Below the pieces are notes generated by a model that searched no databases, was not told where the DNA came from, and saw only the letters and a program-made list of their open reading frames with translations. The translations under genes were made by a program, and so were the position numbers. From NCBI RefSeq assembly GCF_035046485.1, contig NC_085138.1, forward strand, positions 445,323,204 to 445,387,203: a stretch of DNA of 64,000 nucleotides, written 5' to 3'. The stretch is from Aedes albopictus (lineage: Eukaryota; Arthropoda; Insecta; Diptera; Culicidae). Shown here one piece after another: positions 33,054 through 44,490 of the stretch (its first letter is position 1; each line of letters starts with the position of its first letter).

Positions 33054-34665
33054 AGCGAAGGAGCACCCAGGAACAGGATTAACATAATGGATGACAGTCA
33101 AGCAGTGGAACCACCAACACTGGATGAGGTTAAAAAGGCCCTTAAGGAGCTGAAAAACAGCAAGGCTGCTGGGAAGGACGAGATCCCGGTCGAACTTCTT
33201 AAGCACGGAAACGAGCAGCTACATCAATCAATCCACCAGATTATTATAAAGATTTGGGAGGATGAAGAATTGCCCACTAGTTGGTTGGATGGCCTCATAT
33301 GCCCAATCTACAAGAAAGGGCACAGACTGGAGTGTGCCAATTACAGAGGGATTACCCTTTTAAATTCGGCGTATAAGATACTGTCGCGTATCCTGTTCAA
33401 CAGACTACGACCTCTTGAGGAGTCCTTCGTCGGCGAATACCAGGCTGGTTTTCGTGAGGGCCGATCAACGACGGATCAAATGTTTACCCTGCGGATGATC
33501 CTAGATAAATTTCGGGAATATAACTTGCAGACTCACCATCTGTTCATTGATTTTAAAGCAGCGTACGATTCAGTGAAAAGAAATGAGCTTTGGCAGATAA
33601 TGTCAGAACATGGTTTTCCGGCGAAACTAATTAGGCTGATACGCGCAACGCTGGATGGATCAAAATCAAGTATTCGGGTCGCGGACGAAGTGTCTACGTC
33701 GTTTGTGACCTTGGATGGATTGAAGCAGGGGGATGCTCTTTCAAATTTATTGTTCAACATTGCACTCGAAGGAGCGATTAGGAGGTCAGGCGTGCAGAGG
33801 AATGGCTCTATCATCACACGGTCGCACATGCTCCTCGGTTTTGCGGACGATATTGATCTCATCGGCATCGATCGTAGGGCAGTGGAGGAAGCTTATGCTC
33901 CTCTGAAGAGAGAGACAGCGAGGATAGGCTTGACGATTAACTCTACCAAGACGAAGTACATGATAGCGGGTAGAGACAGAAGCAGGCCTATTGGTGTTAG
34001 TGCTGAGGTAGTGATTGATGGGGAAGTGTTTGAAGTTGTTGAAGAATTTGTTTATCTTGGAACACTTGTGACATGTGACAATGACGTTTCCCGTGAAGTG
34101 AAAAGGCGTATTGCAGCTGCGAATAGGGCCTTTTACGGATTGCGTAGCCAGCTTAGGTCCCGTAACTTGCAAACGCAAACAAAATTCGCTCTGTATAAGA
34201 CGCTGATTCTTCCGGTTGCCCTCTACGGTCACGAAGCGTGGACGTTAAAGGAGGTAGACCGAAAAGCTTTTGGAGTTTTTGAGCGCAAAGTGCTGCGGAC
34301 AATTCTCGGTGGGAAACAAGAAAATGGAGTGTGGCGCAGACGCATGAATCACGAGTTGTACCAAGTGTACGAAGATGCGAATATTGTGAAACGTATAAAA
34401 TACGGCAGACTTCAGTGGGCTGGACACGTAGTGCGAATGTCGGAAGAAAGAATAGCGAAAACAATATTCAGCAGAGAACCCGGTAGAGGTAGGCGACTTC
34501 GTGGGCGGCCGCGAACTCGCTGGCTGCACGCGGTTGAAGAAGATCTACGATCCCTACACGTTCGGGGAAACTGGAGGAACATCGCCCAAGACCGACGAAG
34601 ATGGAGCTCTACTATACGCTCGGCATTGGAGTAAAGTTACTTTGTAGCCAACAAGGTATCAAGGT
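33054..34665 (+). mobile_element. 5'-truncated non-LTR retrotransposon
   Basis: Contains the reverse-transcriptase frame 33087-34634 but no endonuclease. Inserted on the strand opposite to gene A in the A15-A16 intron. The short 3' end after the stop reads TAAAGTTACTTTGTAGCC. Clade not settled; the RT style suggests an RTE- or CR1-like group. Confidence 0.75.
33087..34634 (+). CDS. Reverse transcriptase of a non-LTR retrotransposon (515 codons, 5'-truncated)
   Basis: Copies element RNA into DNA at the target site. Visible motifs: LKNSKAAGKDEIPVELL near residue 25, HLFIDFKAAYDSV (catalytic Asp) near 152, LKQGDALSNLLFNIALE near 212, and FADDID with the catalytic Asp pair near 252. The C-terminal part has LYGHEAWTL, WRRRMNHELY, WAGHVVRM and a GRPRTRWL ending, as in insect endonuclease-reverse transcriptases. 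The frame is intact from its first Met, but the N-terminal endonuclease is absent, so the product cannot act alone. The absence of stops suggests recent insertion. Confidence 0.85.
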   Translation: MDDSQAVEPPTLDEVKKALKELKNSKAAGKDEIPVELLKHGNEQLHQSIHQIIIKIWEDEELPTSWLDGLICPIYKKGHRLECANYRGITLLNSAYKILSRILFNRLRPLEESFVGEYQAGFREGRSTTDQMFTLRMILDKFREYNLQTHHLFIDFKAAYDSVKRNELWQIMSEHGFPAKLIRLIRATLDGSKSSIRVADEVSTSFVTLDGLKQGDALSNLLFNIALEGAIRRSGVQRNGSIITRSHMLLGFADDIDLIGIDRRAVEEAYAPLKRETARIGLTINSTKTKYMIAGRDRSRPIGVSAEVVIDGEVFEVVEEFVYLGTLVTCDNDVSREVKRRIAAANRAFYGLRSQLRSRNLQTQTKFALYKTLILPVALYGHEAWTLKEVDRKAFGVFERKVLRTILGGKQENGVWRRRMNHELYQVYEDANIVKRIKYGRLQWAGHVVRMSEERIAKTIFSREPGRGRRLRGRPRTRWLHAVEEDLRSLHVRGNWRNIAQDRRRWSSTIRSALE

Positions 34666-34724
34666 AGGTAATTTTAAAAAATTTTTAAAACACGCAAAAA
34701 TAATCATCTAAATTTATTTTATTT

Positions 34725-35890
34725 TTGGCTACCGTAATACCCAGATTCCCTCGCAAGGTTTCTTCCGAAGTTTCTCCTGCGTTTTCCATTTTCTCAACAA
34801 AAAAGTGGAATTTCTCGCAGGGTCTACCTCGAGAGTTTCTTGTAGAATATCCTCAGATATTGCCACGGATATTTAGAATTTCTACTAGAGATCCTGCCGA
34901 GATTCCTCTTGAATGATTGTTCACAATCCCTTCCGGTGTTTCTCCCAGAATTTCATGGGATTTCAACTAAAGCTCCTTCCAGATTTTTTTCAGAATTTTC
35001 TTCACGTGTTCTGCATAAGATCTTCCCTGGGTTTCTTCCAGAGGTTTTTCCTCTCGGAATTTCTGCCGGAGTTTCTCCTACATTATCGTGAGCTTTCGAC
35101 TAGAGTTTTTGCAGGGGAGGTTCTCGCGGAATTTCTCACAAAGTTCGAGATTTCTCCCAAAGATTTTCCCAGAACTTAAACAGATTCCTTCCGGTGTCTG
35201 TCACAGTTTTTCAGAATTTATTTGGGGTTTCATCCGTTTTTTCGAGTTTTTTGGAATCGGGAATATAAAATTTTTCAGAAATGTATTAGAGATTTTTCCG
35301 GGATTACTTCCACAGTTTTCCCAGAATCCCTATCGGAAATTGTGAGACTGCTCTAGATTTTACTTTTGCAATTTCTTTAATAGTTACTCTCAAAGTTATT
35401 GTCGTTTCTAGATTTCCTTGGATAATCTATGAAATACTTCGTAAGAAATTCTCACAGAAATATCGGAAATAATCTTTTTAGGAACTTTGGGAAGAACTGC
35501 AGGAGAAATCCAGAGAAAACTTTGAAAAAAAAAATAGAGAGAAATGGAATATTATGGTGATTCCGGGAGAAACCCTAAAAACAATCCCGGGAAGAGCTAC
35601 GGTAGAAATACTGCGAGGAAGTGCAAAAGATATCCCGGAAAAATCTTCGGAAGGGATCTTTGAACCAATTACTGAAGCTGAATCTGAATCCCACGAACAA
35701 CTTAGGCAGAAGTATTGAAAAAATGCCATGAAAAACTGTTGTGATGCTATCCCGGAAAACCACTAAGAAACATCGTTGGAGAAATAATCTTGGAAAGACC
35801 ATCGCAAGAAACTCTTGGAGCAACACCGGGAACGCTTGTAAAATAGTTGTTACATTTGTATCCTGTAAGAATTTTTCAGGAATTGGAGAA
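34725..35890. repeat. GGAATTCC-type repeat, plus then minus orientation
   Basis: Plus-type units (TTTCTTCCGAAGTTTCTCC) to about 35450, then minus-type units (GGGAGAAACCC) to 35890; a foldback block. Confidence 0.6.
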
Positions 35891-37309
35891 TGCAATTCAT
35901 GAAAACTCTTTCGATTGTTGCATGGAATATGTTACGTTTGTAAATTGTTGTGAACATTTTGTTTGCTTATTTTGTATGTTATACTAGTTTGTACATCTCT
36001 CCGTGAACTTTAATGTGCATTTGTAGCGCTCCAGGCATTTCGAGCAGCGATCCAGTACAAAACACTCAAGCCGTACCCTAACACAGACATCAAACGGCAG
36101 ACGGTCTTGTGCTGTTGCCCGAATCTAGATGCCCCTTAACATAAGAAATTCCTAGACAAAACTCAAGCTATGTAAGCAACAAAGGTTGCGAACAAAAGGC
36201 AACCTACTAGAAGAAACACAGATGGACTGATGGACCTAGAACAGTAATGAAAACTCGTCATCCAGGGATTGGACTTCGTTATCCATTTGGATAATCGGGC
36301 ACAATTTATATTATGTTTTGCATGTTTGTGTTTTGTGCATTTGTAATGTTCCATTTTACTTTCCGTTCCCCATTAGTTCCCAAAATTTGCGGCTCGATGC
36401 GGAAAATGATATGAACATTTGTAGGGTTCTGTTAACAGTTGCCCGTATTGTGAGTGTGACTCACGTGGGGCACAATGAATTTGTAGTGTTCAGCAAAACT
36501 TTGCTTATGTATGTACTAATGCCGATGCCATATAAAACAAATGTTATAAGTTTTATTTGTTTGTTCTATTTTAATTTGAAAATATGTCCCTGTTCGCTAT
36601 AACAGCATTTTTAGCGATCTGGCGTAAGATAAGCTCATGAAAGGTAGTATAACTGCCAACTTTCAGACTGTTTCAGGCATTGACTAACTTTAGGCATGTA
36701 AACCGTTCCCTGTCTCGGACAACGAAATGTAGTAGTCTTATATTAAAATTAGAATCGAGATGCCTCCATAGGATTAGAAATTACTAGACAAAACTTTTGC
36801 TATGAAAGCAACTAATGCGCAAATAAAAAGGCAAACTGTCAGAGTAAGTACGATTACAGGGTTTACTCATAAGACAACATAAAATTCCCTGAGTTTTTCA
36901 GGCTTTTCCAGAGGGGAATTCCGAAAACTCTACAGAAATGTCCTGAACAAAATAAGGTAACAAATTTAAGGGAAAATACGTAGGATTTATTATCCAAGAA
37001 ATTCTACCAAATCGCTAAATCTTCCAAGAACTTTATTTTTGAAAACTTCTTCGAAAATAAAACAAAAATCGGTTAGAGATTTTTCTCAGAGTAGATTTAG
37101 ATCAATTTGAAGAAATTGTTTTGAAATTTGCACCTAATTTTTTTTTTTCAAAAAGAAATAACATTCTAGCACTCTTAAAATCAGTAAAAACCCCAATCAA
37201 TAAATCCATAGAGCGTATCACCGTTAAATTCTCTACACAGTTTCGAAACTGAACTTGGATGTCTGTTCTCTGTGATGAATTCCTCCTCGGATTTTTACTA
37301 CAATTCCTC
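35891..37309. other. Intron A15-A16, weak direct repeats
   Basis: A/T-rich. A segment with TTACTAGACAAAACT...GCTATG recurs at about 36149 and 36781. Variants of GCATTTGTAGTGTTCC recur at 36020, 36340, 36478 and 39600. No exon. Confidence 0.4.
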
Positions 37310-39000
37310 CTTTCGCAGTTTCTCACAGAATTCTTCCCAAGAGTTCTTCGATGGATTTATTAGATTTTTTCCTGGATGTTCTCCGGAGTTTTTTTTTCTG
37401 GGTCCATCAGGACGTTTATGACGTATTAGCTCCCATAAATAGTTCTTTCTGAGATTTGTTCGGTGTTCTTTCGGGATTTCTGGGAGTTGTTCTTAGCATT
37501 TCTCCAGAGGTTTTTGCGATATGCTCCAGTATCTTGCAGAATTTATGCAACGTTCCATCAGAAATTTCTCCTTGTAGCTGATCGGAATAGTTTTTCAACA
37601 GTTTCTCTCAGATTTTTTGCAGAAGATCTTCCGAAGATTTTCTTGCAGAAGGGTTCAATATTTTTCTTGGATTTATCTACGGGATTTTGCCCGTAGTTTC
37701 TCCCGGGATTATTATCACAGGTTTTCACAATTTCTCCTTGAATTTCCTTAATATTTCTTCCCGGGGTTACTCTCACAATTATTTTCCGAGATATCTCAGA
37801 ATTTCTTCCAAAGCTCCTCACGAGATTTTTCGAATTAGTCTTTGCGGAGTTTCTTGCAAGATTTTACCTGCATTCATTCCAACACTTCTCCGGGAATTTC
37901 TTACAATGAGTTTCGTAACTTATCCGTGGAAACATTTCAAGAAAAAATCTGAAAATTCTCTGCAAGAATTCCCGGGAGCAACTATTAAAGTGAACCCAAA
38001 ACTGGCATGAAGAATCACGAGACATTTTCTGGTAGGGATTCTGGGAAAAACTCGGAGAATAAATCCGAGAAAATCCGCAAAAAAGTTCAGATGGTTAACT
38101 GCAAGAAATTCGGTAAATAACTATCCATAAAAACTTGGAAAAATCTCTGAACAAAAAACGGGAAAAGCTTCATGAGAAAAAAACGACTAATAGCTCCAAA
38201 ACATATCCCAGAAGGCGCACCGGAAAAAAATCTTAGCCCAGCCTGTTGATTAGGCAAATAAAAGAGAAAAAAAAAAACCCGGGTGAACTCCAAGAGAAAT
38301 CTCAGGTGAAACTTTGAAAGTAACGCCGTGTGAATCTTTAGGAATTTACCCAGCTGAAACTCCCATAGAAATCCAGGGAGAAACTCTAGAAGAAAGCTCA
38401 CGGAAATTTCTTGAAGACATTATAGGAGAAACTTCGGAAGAAATCTCGGGAGGAACTCCTGTAGATTCGTCTAAAACTCCTTAAAAACCTTCTTGTAAAA
38501 ATCCCACGAACAACTTCTGTAACAACTCTGCGAGGAACCCCGGGAATACCTTCTAAAGAAATCCTAAGGGAGGAATCGCGTAAAATATCAAAGGGGGAAT
38601 CCTGATAAAAACTGTAGGAGAAATTCCGCGACAACATCTAAGACATATTCTGAGAGAAACTCTTGTGGAGATCTTAGGATATTTTGGCACAAAATTCGAA
38701 AATGTCTTTGGGCAAAACGCTGGAGGAATCCTGTGCAGCATAGTTATCCCATATTAATAGGGATTCCCATAGAATATGAGACAACTATGTTATACACGGT
38801 AGTGTGGGAGCAATAGCAGGAACCCTCTGGAAACAGTTCTGGAAAGAAATTCTGTAGGATTCTGTAGTCGAAAATAAGGAATCCTATAATATTCTCAAGG
38901 AAGAACTTTTTGGAAAAATGTTGATAGGAATACGGAAGAATCTCCGAGAGGAATTCAGAAAGGAATCTTGTAAGAAAACCTGGAAGGCATTCCAAAAGAT
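37310..39000. repeat. GGAATTCC-type repeat, plus then minus orientation
   Basis: Plus-type units to about 37930 and minus-type units (GGAAACTCTTGTGGAG) after about 38040; highly diverged. Confidence 0.6.
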
Positions 39001-39194
39001 ATTTCTAAATAAATCTAAATAACCAACCCTGATGGAATATTTGGAAAAATCCTTGTAGTCTAGTTGGACACACTAACACAGCATTTCAAAAACGTTTTTA
39101 TTCATACCAACAATGTAGTGCACTTAACTGATCAACAAGTCAAGTTCACAATTACTTTTTATTCATATGATCCAATGTTTTATTTTTTATCGGT

Positions 39195-39330
39195 ACAGAG
39201 ACGAATCAGCCAAGGGCTGAACTGCCTATGATCGCATAAATGTCCCAAATGAATAGGAAACCCAGCAAATATGGGACTGATATGCGATCATAGGCAGTGA
39301 AAGTCTCTTAAATAAAGACAAATCAATCAA
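39195..39330 (+). mobile_element. SINE-like insertion with TTTTTATCGGT target duplication
   Basis: Flanked by TTTTTATCGGT at 39184-39194 and 39331-39341. Begins ACAGAGACGAATCAGCC and ends GTCTCTTAAATAAAGACAAA with (AATC)n tail. Inside is a small inverted repeat (CTGCCTATGATCGCAT ... ATGCGATCATAGGCAG). Confidence 0.7.
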
Positions 39331-39341
39331 TTTTTATCGGT

Positions 39342-40923
39342 GTAAAATTTTCCTGAGCATTCAAGATATTTCCTGATTATTCTAGGTTTTCCCCTGTTAT
39401 ATAAGATTCCCGGTTTTCCTGGTTTTTTTTTCAGGTAATAGACACCGTGAATTATCCAAATCCTTCATACTGTGATCGGTAATTATTATCCATCAGGGTA
39501 ACAGGGAAATATTCAATGTTGTATGTTTTTATGTCCATAAGTGATGTCCTATCTATTGCGAATTTGTAATGTTCCACTATAAAATGTTCTATTTTTGTGC
39601 ATTTGTAGTGTCTCATTATATTTTCGTAATAAACTTCTGCAGAAATCCTAAGATGAACTCTGCTAGAAATCTCAGGAACAACTCTGAGAAACTCCTGAAG
39701 TAACATGGATGAAGCTTCTGGAGAAAACCAAAAACAAACTTCGGCAAACTTCTAGGAAATAAATTCAAGGAAGAACTTCGGATAAAATCGCGGAATAATA
39801 TCAGCGGCATTAGTTGGCTATTGATAGTTTACATCTGTTTGCTTCCATCTGAATATTGGCTATTTCCCGATTGATATGACGAGAACAATTAGCGCGTAGA
39901 CTACGTAGATTTCTAACCAGGTATCTACACTTTTTTCACCACTTCAATGCAGAAACGGAGAATTTATCATCTACCCATAAAAAAATCCACCTCGGTACTA
40001 CAAATCTACAACTTCACTGTTCGTATCCTACTATCTATGGTAATCTCAGATGATAAATATTTAACCCTCTAATAACCAGGCGGGGTTGGTTAGACCAAGG
40101 CGGGGTTAGACGGGGTATAGTTTGAGCATTTTTGTAATTTTTGTTCCGTGGAAAATCAAAATTTTTATATTTTTGGCTGATATTTAGGGCTGTTTTGTAG
40201 ATATCAAAATGATTTTTGGTGTATTTTAAAGCGTATTACATTTTTTTTAATCATTGAAAAATTGATGTTTTAGTCACCTTTTAGAAGTCATTGTTTATTT
40301 TGTATCGAATCGCTACAATTAACATATTTTAATTTTTTCTTAAATCATTATATCCTAGTTTAAGGATATCGAATACACTATAAAATTATTTTTCCTTGAA
40401 ATTACACGGAAAATAAAATTTTCTATGAAAAAAAATTTAATTAAAAATGTTTCAACAATAATGATACAATTTCAAAACGTTTTCATTTTCAAAAATTTGG
40501 CAAAAATCTTCCAAAAATAGGCTTCCAGGAAAATATAAAAGTGAAGGGATGATCAAAAATAAAAATTTAAAAAAATCAAAAACTGAAATGCACGAAATCG
40601 AGAATTAAAAAGAATCATCTTCCAAAACAATTAAAATCGATTTTAGATGACGAAAAATGATATTTAGATCAAAATTAAAAAAAATGGGTTTTAGAGGGTT
40701 AAGATGTAAACAAAAGAGATTAGCACAATGAATAATTAAAATTTAATCGCTGAATGACACAATTAGAATTTGGTCGTGGCTTTTCATATGAAAATGCTTG
40801 TATCCCTGCTCAATCTACTGAGGGCATTCAGAACTAAATGGGCCACCATCAGAGAGCTCATCAGACTTCCCAAGCGTTACATTTCTCGTTTTTTTGTAAA
40901 CCACACCTTACCTAAAATCTTAC
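39342..40923. other. A/T-rich intron stretch
   Basis: No exon seen. At 40080-40125 a short GGCGGGGTT direct repeat occurs within otherwise very A/T-rich sequence. Confidence 0.4.
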
Positions 40924-41067
40924 CTTTGTATTTAGCGTTGATGGTGCGATTAGAGGTTCCGGAAGAAGTTGTGGTTCACCATGTATGGTTTTTACATGCC
41001 GATCAAGATTGTGCTTAAAGGTAAACGCTTTCGGACAAATCGAGCATGGAAACGATGAAGGCGCTTG
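40924..41067 (-). CDS. Gene A exon A15: single-finger C2H2 exon
   Basis: A 48-codon exon: QAPSSFPC, CSICPKAFTFKHNLDRHVKTI-H, short Pro/Leu-rich tail ending LNTK before GTAAG. Followed by a 7.9-kb intron holding repeats and a reverse-transcriptase insertion on the opposite strand. Confidence 0.86.
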
Positions 41068-41187
41068 CTGTAAAGGAAGATATTTATATGATTGCGACAT
41101 TACGAGAACTCATGTCAAAGTCACATGAAAATCATGAAACTTAACAGCACTGCAAGAGCAACTACAATGTCTTAACCGAAAACCTAC

Positions 41188-41415
41188 CTGTGGACTTGGT
41201 GGAACCGGAGTTTTTCCAGCCAGCTGCACGCTACTTTCTTCGTTAGAAGCTACTGAAACGCTGCGTGGCTCACTTCCAGCTGGGGATGCGGCGATCGATT
41301 CTGCACCAATTGCTGCTGGTGGCACTCCGTGCATCAACTGCTCATGACGAAGGAGATAATGTTGATGGGAAAACATTTTCGGACAACGTGAACATTTATA
41401 CGAGGATTGCACTGG
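41188..41415 (-). CDS. Gene A exon A14: single-finger C2H2 exon
   Basis: A 76-codon exon: PVQSSYKC, CSRCPKMFSHQHYLLRHEQLM-H, tail with SPAGSEP also found in A16, ending PSPQ before GTAGG. Recent duplication with A16 to A18 is likely. Confidence 0.88.
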
Positions 41416-41489
41416 CTGCAAAAGAGATGAGTTTCTCATGTAAAGTTTTGGACCAGTCTAGTTAATATTTGTTTCAAACGGAAACTTAC

Positions 41490-41690
41490 CGTAGTACTTG
41501 ATGTAGTCGAGTCTTTTCCCGTAGGTTGGGAGCTGCTCTCCTCTGTGGAAGTTGCCGATGCGTTGGTCGAGTCTTGATCAATGATTGGTGGTGGTGGTGC
41601 ATTGTGCATCGCTACTTCATGGCGTTGAAGATAATGCTTGTGGGAGAACATTTTGGGGCAAAGCGAACATTGGAAAGATGTTTCCGGTGG
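41490..41690 (-). CDS. Gene A exon A13: single-finger C2H2 exon
   Basis: A 67-codon exon: PPETSFQC, CSLCPKMFSHKHYLQRHEVAM-H, then proline run PPPP and a Ser/Thr-rich tail. Donor ACG|GTAAG. One of the near-identical CPKMFSH group (A13, A14, A16, A17, A18). Confidence 0.88.
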
Positions 41691-41773
41691 CTGCAAGAAC
41701 ATGTGATAATGAAAAAAAAAAACATAATTACAGTTGATTATCAATCACAATCACAAATTAACCGATATCTTAC

Positions 41774-41956
41774 CTTTGAACTTGGTGTATTCGAAGTTTC
41801 TTCGATTGGTTGTTCACTGTTCTGTTTTGCGGGAGTTGCTGATACGTTGGGTTGCTCGATTCGAGATGCCCTGTGCACTGTGCTTTCATGGCGTTGGAGA
41901 GAATGTTTGCGGAAAAACGGTTTTTGGCAGTACGAACATTCATACGATTTCGATGG
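41774..41956 (-). CDS. Gene A exon A12: single-finger C2H2 exon
   Basis: A 61-codon exon: PSKSYEC, then CSYCQKPFFRKHSLQRHESTV-H and a Gln/Ser/Thr/Pro tail ending TPSSK before GTAAG. The finger is nearly the same as in A19 (HSLQRHESTVHR against YSLQRHESTVHR). Confidence 0.87.
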
Positions 41957-42064
41957 CTGCGAAGAAAATGTTTTTGTGTTAGTTTTGAATTTGTAATTTG
42001 CTACAAAAATTAGCAAAGAACAATGTCTTATTACATAATATGTATCCCTCACCCGATTTCTTAC

Positions 42065-42274
42065 CTCTGCACTTGATTCCGATGGTTCGGCAACATCAGT
42101 TGGCGATGTGCTGGGTGGTGGTGGTTCACTATCAGCAGTAGGCGATGTGTTGTTCGATTCTCGGGGAGTTGATGGCCCTGCGTTGTGAACCTTTCTCTCA
42201 TGATGCAGGCGACTACGATTGTGAGAAAACTTTTTCGGGCAATGTGAACATGGAAAAGCTGGTTCTGCATGCTG
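42065..42274 (-). CDS. Gene A exon A11: single-finger C2H2 exon with Ser/Pro tail
   Basis: A 70-codon exon with finger CSHCPKKFSHNRSRLHHERKV-H, then a Ser/Pro/Glu-rich tail ending SSAE before GTAAG. A CAGCAG acceptor allows a start one codon later, still phase 0. The right frame is proved by the Cys/His spacing; another frame is open for longer but has no family pattern. Confidence 0.85.
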
Positions 42275-42337
42275 CTGAAAAAAATAGAATTGATAATTTT
42301 AGTTTGGTAGCAAACTTGTTCAACCCAAGTCGACATT

Positions 42338-42485
42338 CAGGTTTATTCTGCGCGGCGTGTGAGGTGAGACGGATGGTCTCATCTCACGTGACGTGAGACG
42401 ACTAATGCAAATCAAATGGAATCGAGTCGACTTTTGTCACCTCATTCGACTCGTCTCACCTCACACGCCGCGCAGAACAAGCCTG
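42338..42485. mobile_element. 148-bp hairpin MITE with long GC-rich inverted repeats
   Basis: CAGGTTTATTCTGCGCGGCG at the left is inverted at the right (CGCCGCGCAGAACAAGCCTG), and the arms continue through GTGTGAGGTGAGACG. A 3-bp ATT flanks both sides. Just upstream of exon A11. Confidence 0.8.
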
Positions 42486-42721
42486 ATTATTAAGAACTTT
42501 CTGTATATTTGTTGCCAATTAGAGGATTTAGTTTCGTAAAGTTTTATTCAATGCATGGTAGGTACTGAATTCACCATAAAAGTTAGGCGCTGTGCTTCAA
42601 GCTACGTAGACTCATTTTGGTCGTCTCCTACTTCCTCCCTCATCGCAGTCTTTTGATAATAAAAAAATATTCAAAATTATGAACCGTAGACTTTGGCGAG
42701 ATCCTCATCCTCCCCATAAGT

Positions 42722-44490
42722 CTACCGTGTGCGCACCTAACTTTGCGCAGGTCCAAACTTTGCGCATTCTTGTTAAATAACGAAACAAATAGCTAAATGT
42801 CAAAATATTCACCAGTTTAATCATTGCACTAGCATTGTGTAAACATAAACATCAGTGGCGTAGCCAGAAATTGTCTCTGGGAGGGGTTTTCAACGGTCAA
42901 TGATACCTTTTTTGATTTGACACTTACATTTTATAAACAGTAATGAGCAATAGAATTCGTAGTTTGAAAATAGCGGCGCGGCCGAAAAATTTTTTCGTCG
43001 CAAAGCGCTTTATACTGAAAATGTGTTCCACAAATTTTGGCTCTGGGGAGGGTTTTAACCCTAAAACCCCCCCCGTGGCTACGCCAGTGATAAACATTAT
43101 TTGACAAATATTTAATGAGCCATTTTACGAGACGTTTCGGATCAGCTGATCTCTCATTTCATGAATGAAAATTTGACAGGAGGTTGCGCCCAAGCCCGTG
43201 AGTGTTAATATCAATATCAACACTGTTGTCGTTTCGTAAAATAGACTATTGCCATAAAATCTTTGTTTATGTTGAATAATAAACAAAAAAATACACAAAA
43301 ATGTCAAAATTTGCCTCGCCTTAACACGGTTGCCAAGAAGTAACTCTACTAAAAATCATCATTTTCCTCGATAAAACTGTGCAACGATGATTAATGTTGC
43401 AGTTAATTGACAAAAAAAAGGTGATATTCTAGTAATATCAATCACAGTTCGTAATAAATGTTTCAATTTTATTAGTAAATAGTGGTGCGCAATGTATGGA
43501 ACCATTATTTGCACTGTGTTCCTAATTTTTGCGCACTTTCAGTAAATGCATGTTGAACGTGAATACATGACTAATGAACCATTTAAATATTATGTAACAC
43601 CAGTACTGATAATTTCCGGCCTGCCTCTCCACCATGTAGCATATTTTGTATAGAAATTAGTAGAAAATTGTATGAACCGTAGCACTACGGCAGGCACTCT
43701 CCATCTGTCTACAATGAGACGTGATTTGTGAACAGTCCTTGGAACAGTCCTTCATTTGGATTTTCCGGCGGTCAATGTTAGGGACGATTCAAATATAACG
43801 TTCACCATTTTTTAGATTTTTAGAACCCTCTTCCCCTGGGCCACCCCGTCACGCCTTATAGTATACCTAATACATGGCATATTACACTTTTTCAGACAAC
43901 CCCAGCCCTATCCCCCCAAAGATGGACGACATATTTAAATGACCCCTTATTGTTCCTATCCGTAACGGTCACTTAATTTATCAGGAAGTTTTTACCTTTG
44001 AGATTTAGCCACAGGAAACAATCCCTTATGAAGTTTGGGTTGATCACACGGTAGGTGTCTAATACGAATCGCAGACGAAATCAAGAACTTCGGAGGTCTC
44101 CGTTCCCCCTCCCTCGTAGGAGATAAAGTATTTCAACAAAGATCAATTAAGGGCACACTACCTGATCTGAAAAACTTTAGTTTAATGGGCAAACAATAAA
44201 TAATAGCATTTTTGATTACTTTTTTGAGCAATTCATAGCATGCGCAAAGTTAGGCACAATCGAAGATTTTGTGCGCAAAGTTAGGAACAAGGCAATAAAA
44301 TAGTTTTTTTTTTATTTTAAGTATTTTTTGGTTAATATTATGATTTTTTTTATATTGCAGACTAAAACAAGGATCATTAGTCTATCTTATGAGCATGTTG
44401 TTCATGATATATTTTGTTTGTTCGTATTTTTTATAATGACTAGAAATTTGATTTTTCTTAACTGCGCAAAGTTTGGTGCATACACGGTAG
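42722..44490. mobile_element. 1.77-kb non-autonomous DNA element, GCGCAAAGTTAGG motif repeats
   Basis: Left end CTACCGTGTGCGCACCTAAC and right end (reverse complement) CTACCGTGTATGCACCAAAC match. The motif GCGCAAAGTTAGG or TTTGCGCA recurs near 42740, 42756, 43530, 44244, 44271 and 44463. No transposase frame. A hAT-type MITE is nested at 42852. Confidence 0.65.
42852..43089. mobile_element. hAT-type MITE with 8-bp target duplication ATAAACAT
   Basis: Ends CAGTGGCGTAGCCA and TGGCTACGCCAGTG (one mismatch), flanked on both sides by ATAAACAT (42844-42851 and 43090-43097). The 8-bp duplication and CA-TG style ends are typical of hAT elements. A fragment of the same family lies at 54231. Confidence 0.85.

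Noticed and set aside
42061..42336. A 91-codon minus-strand frame starting MSTWVEQ over exon A11
   Set aside because: It is the wrong frame: shifting it gives CSHCPKKF with correct C2H2 spacing and splice sites.
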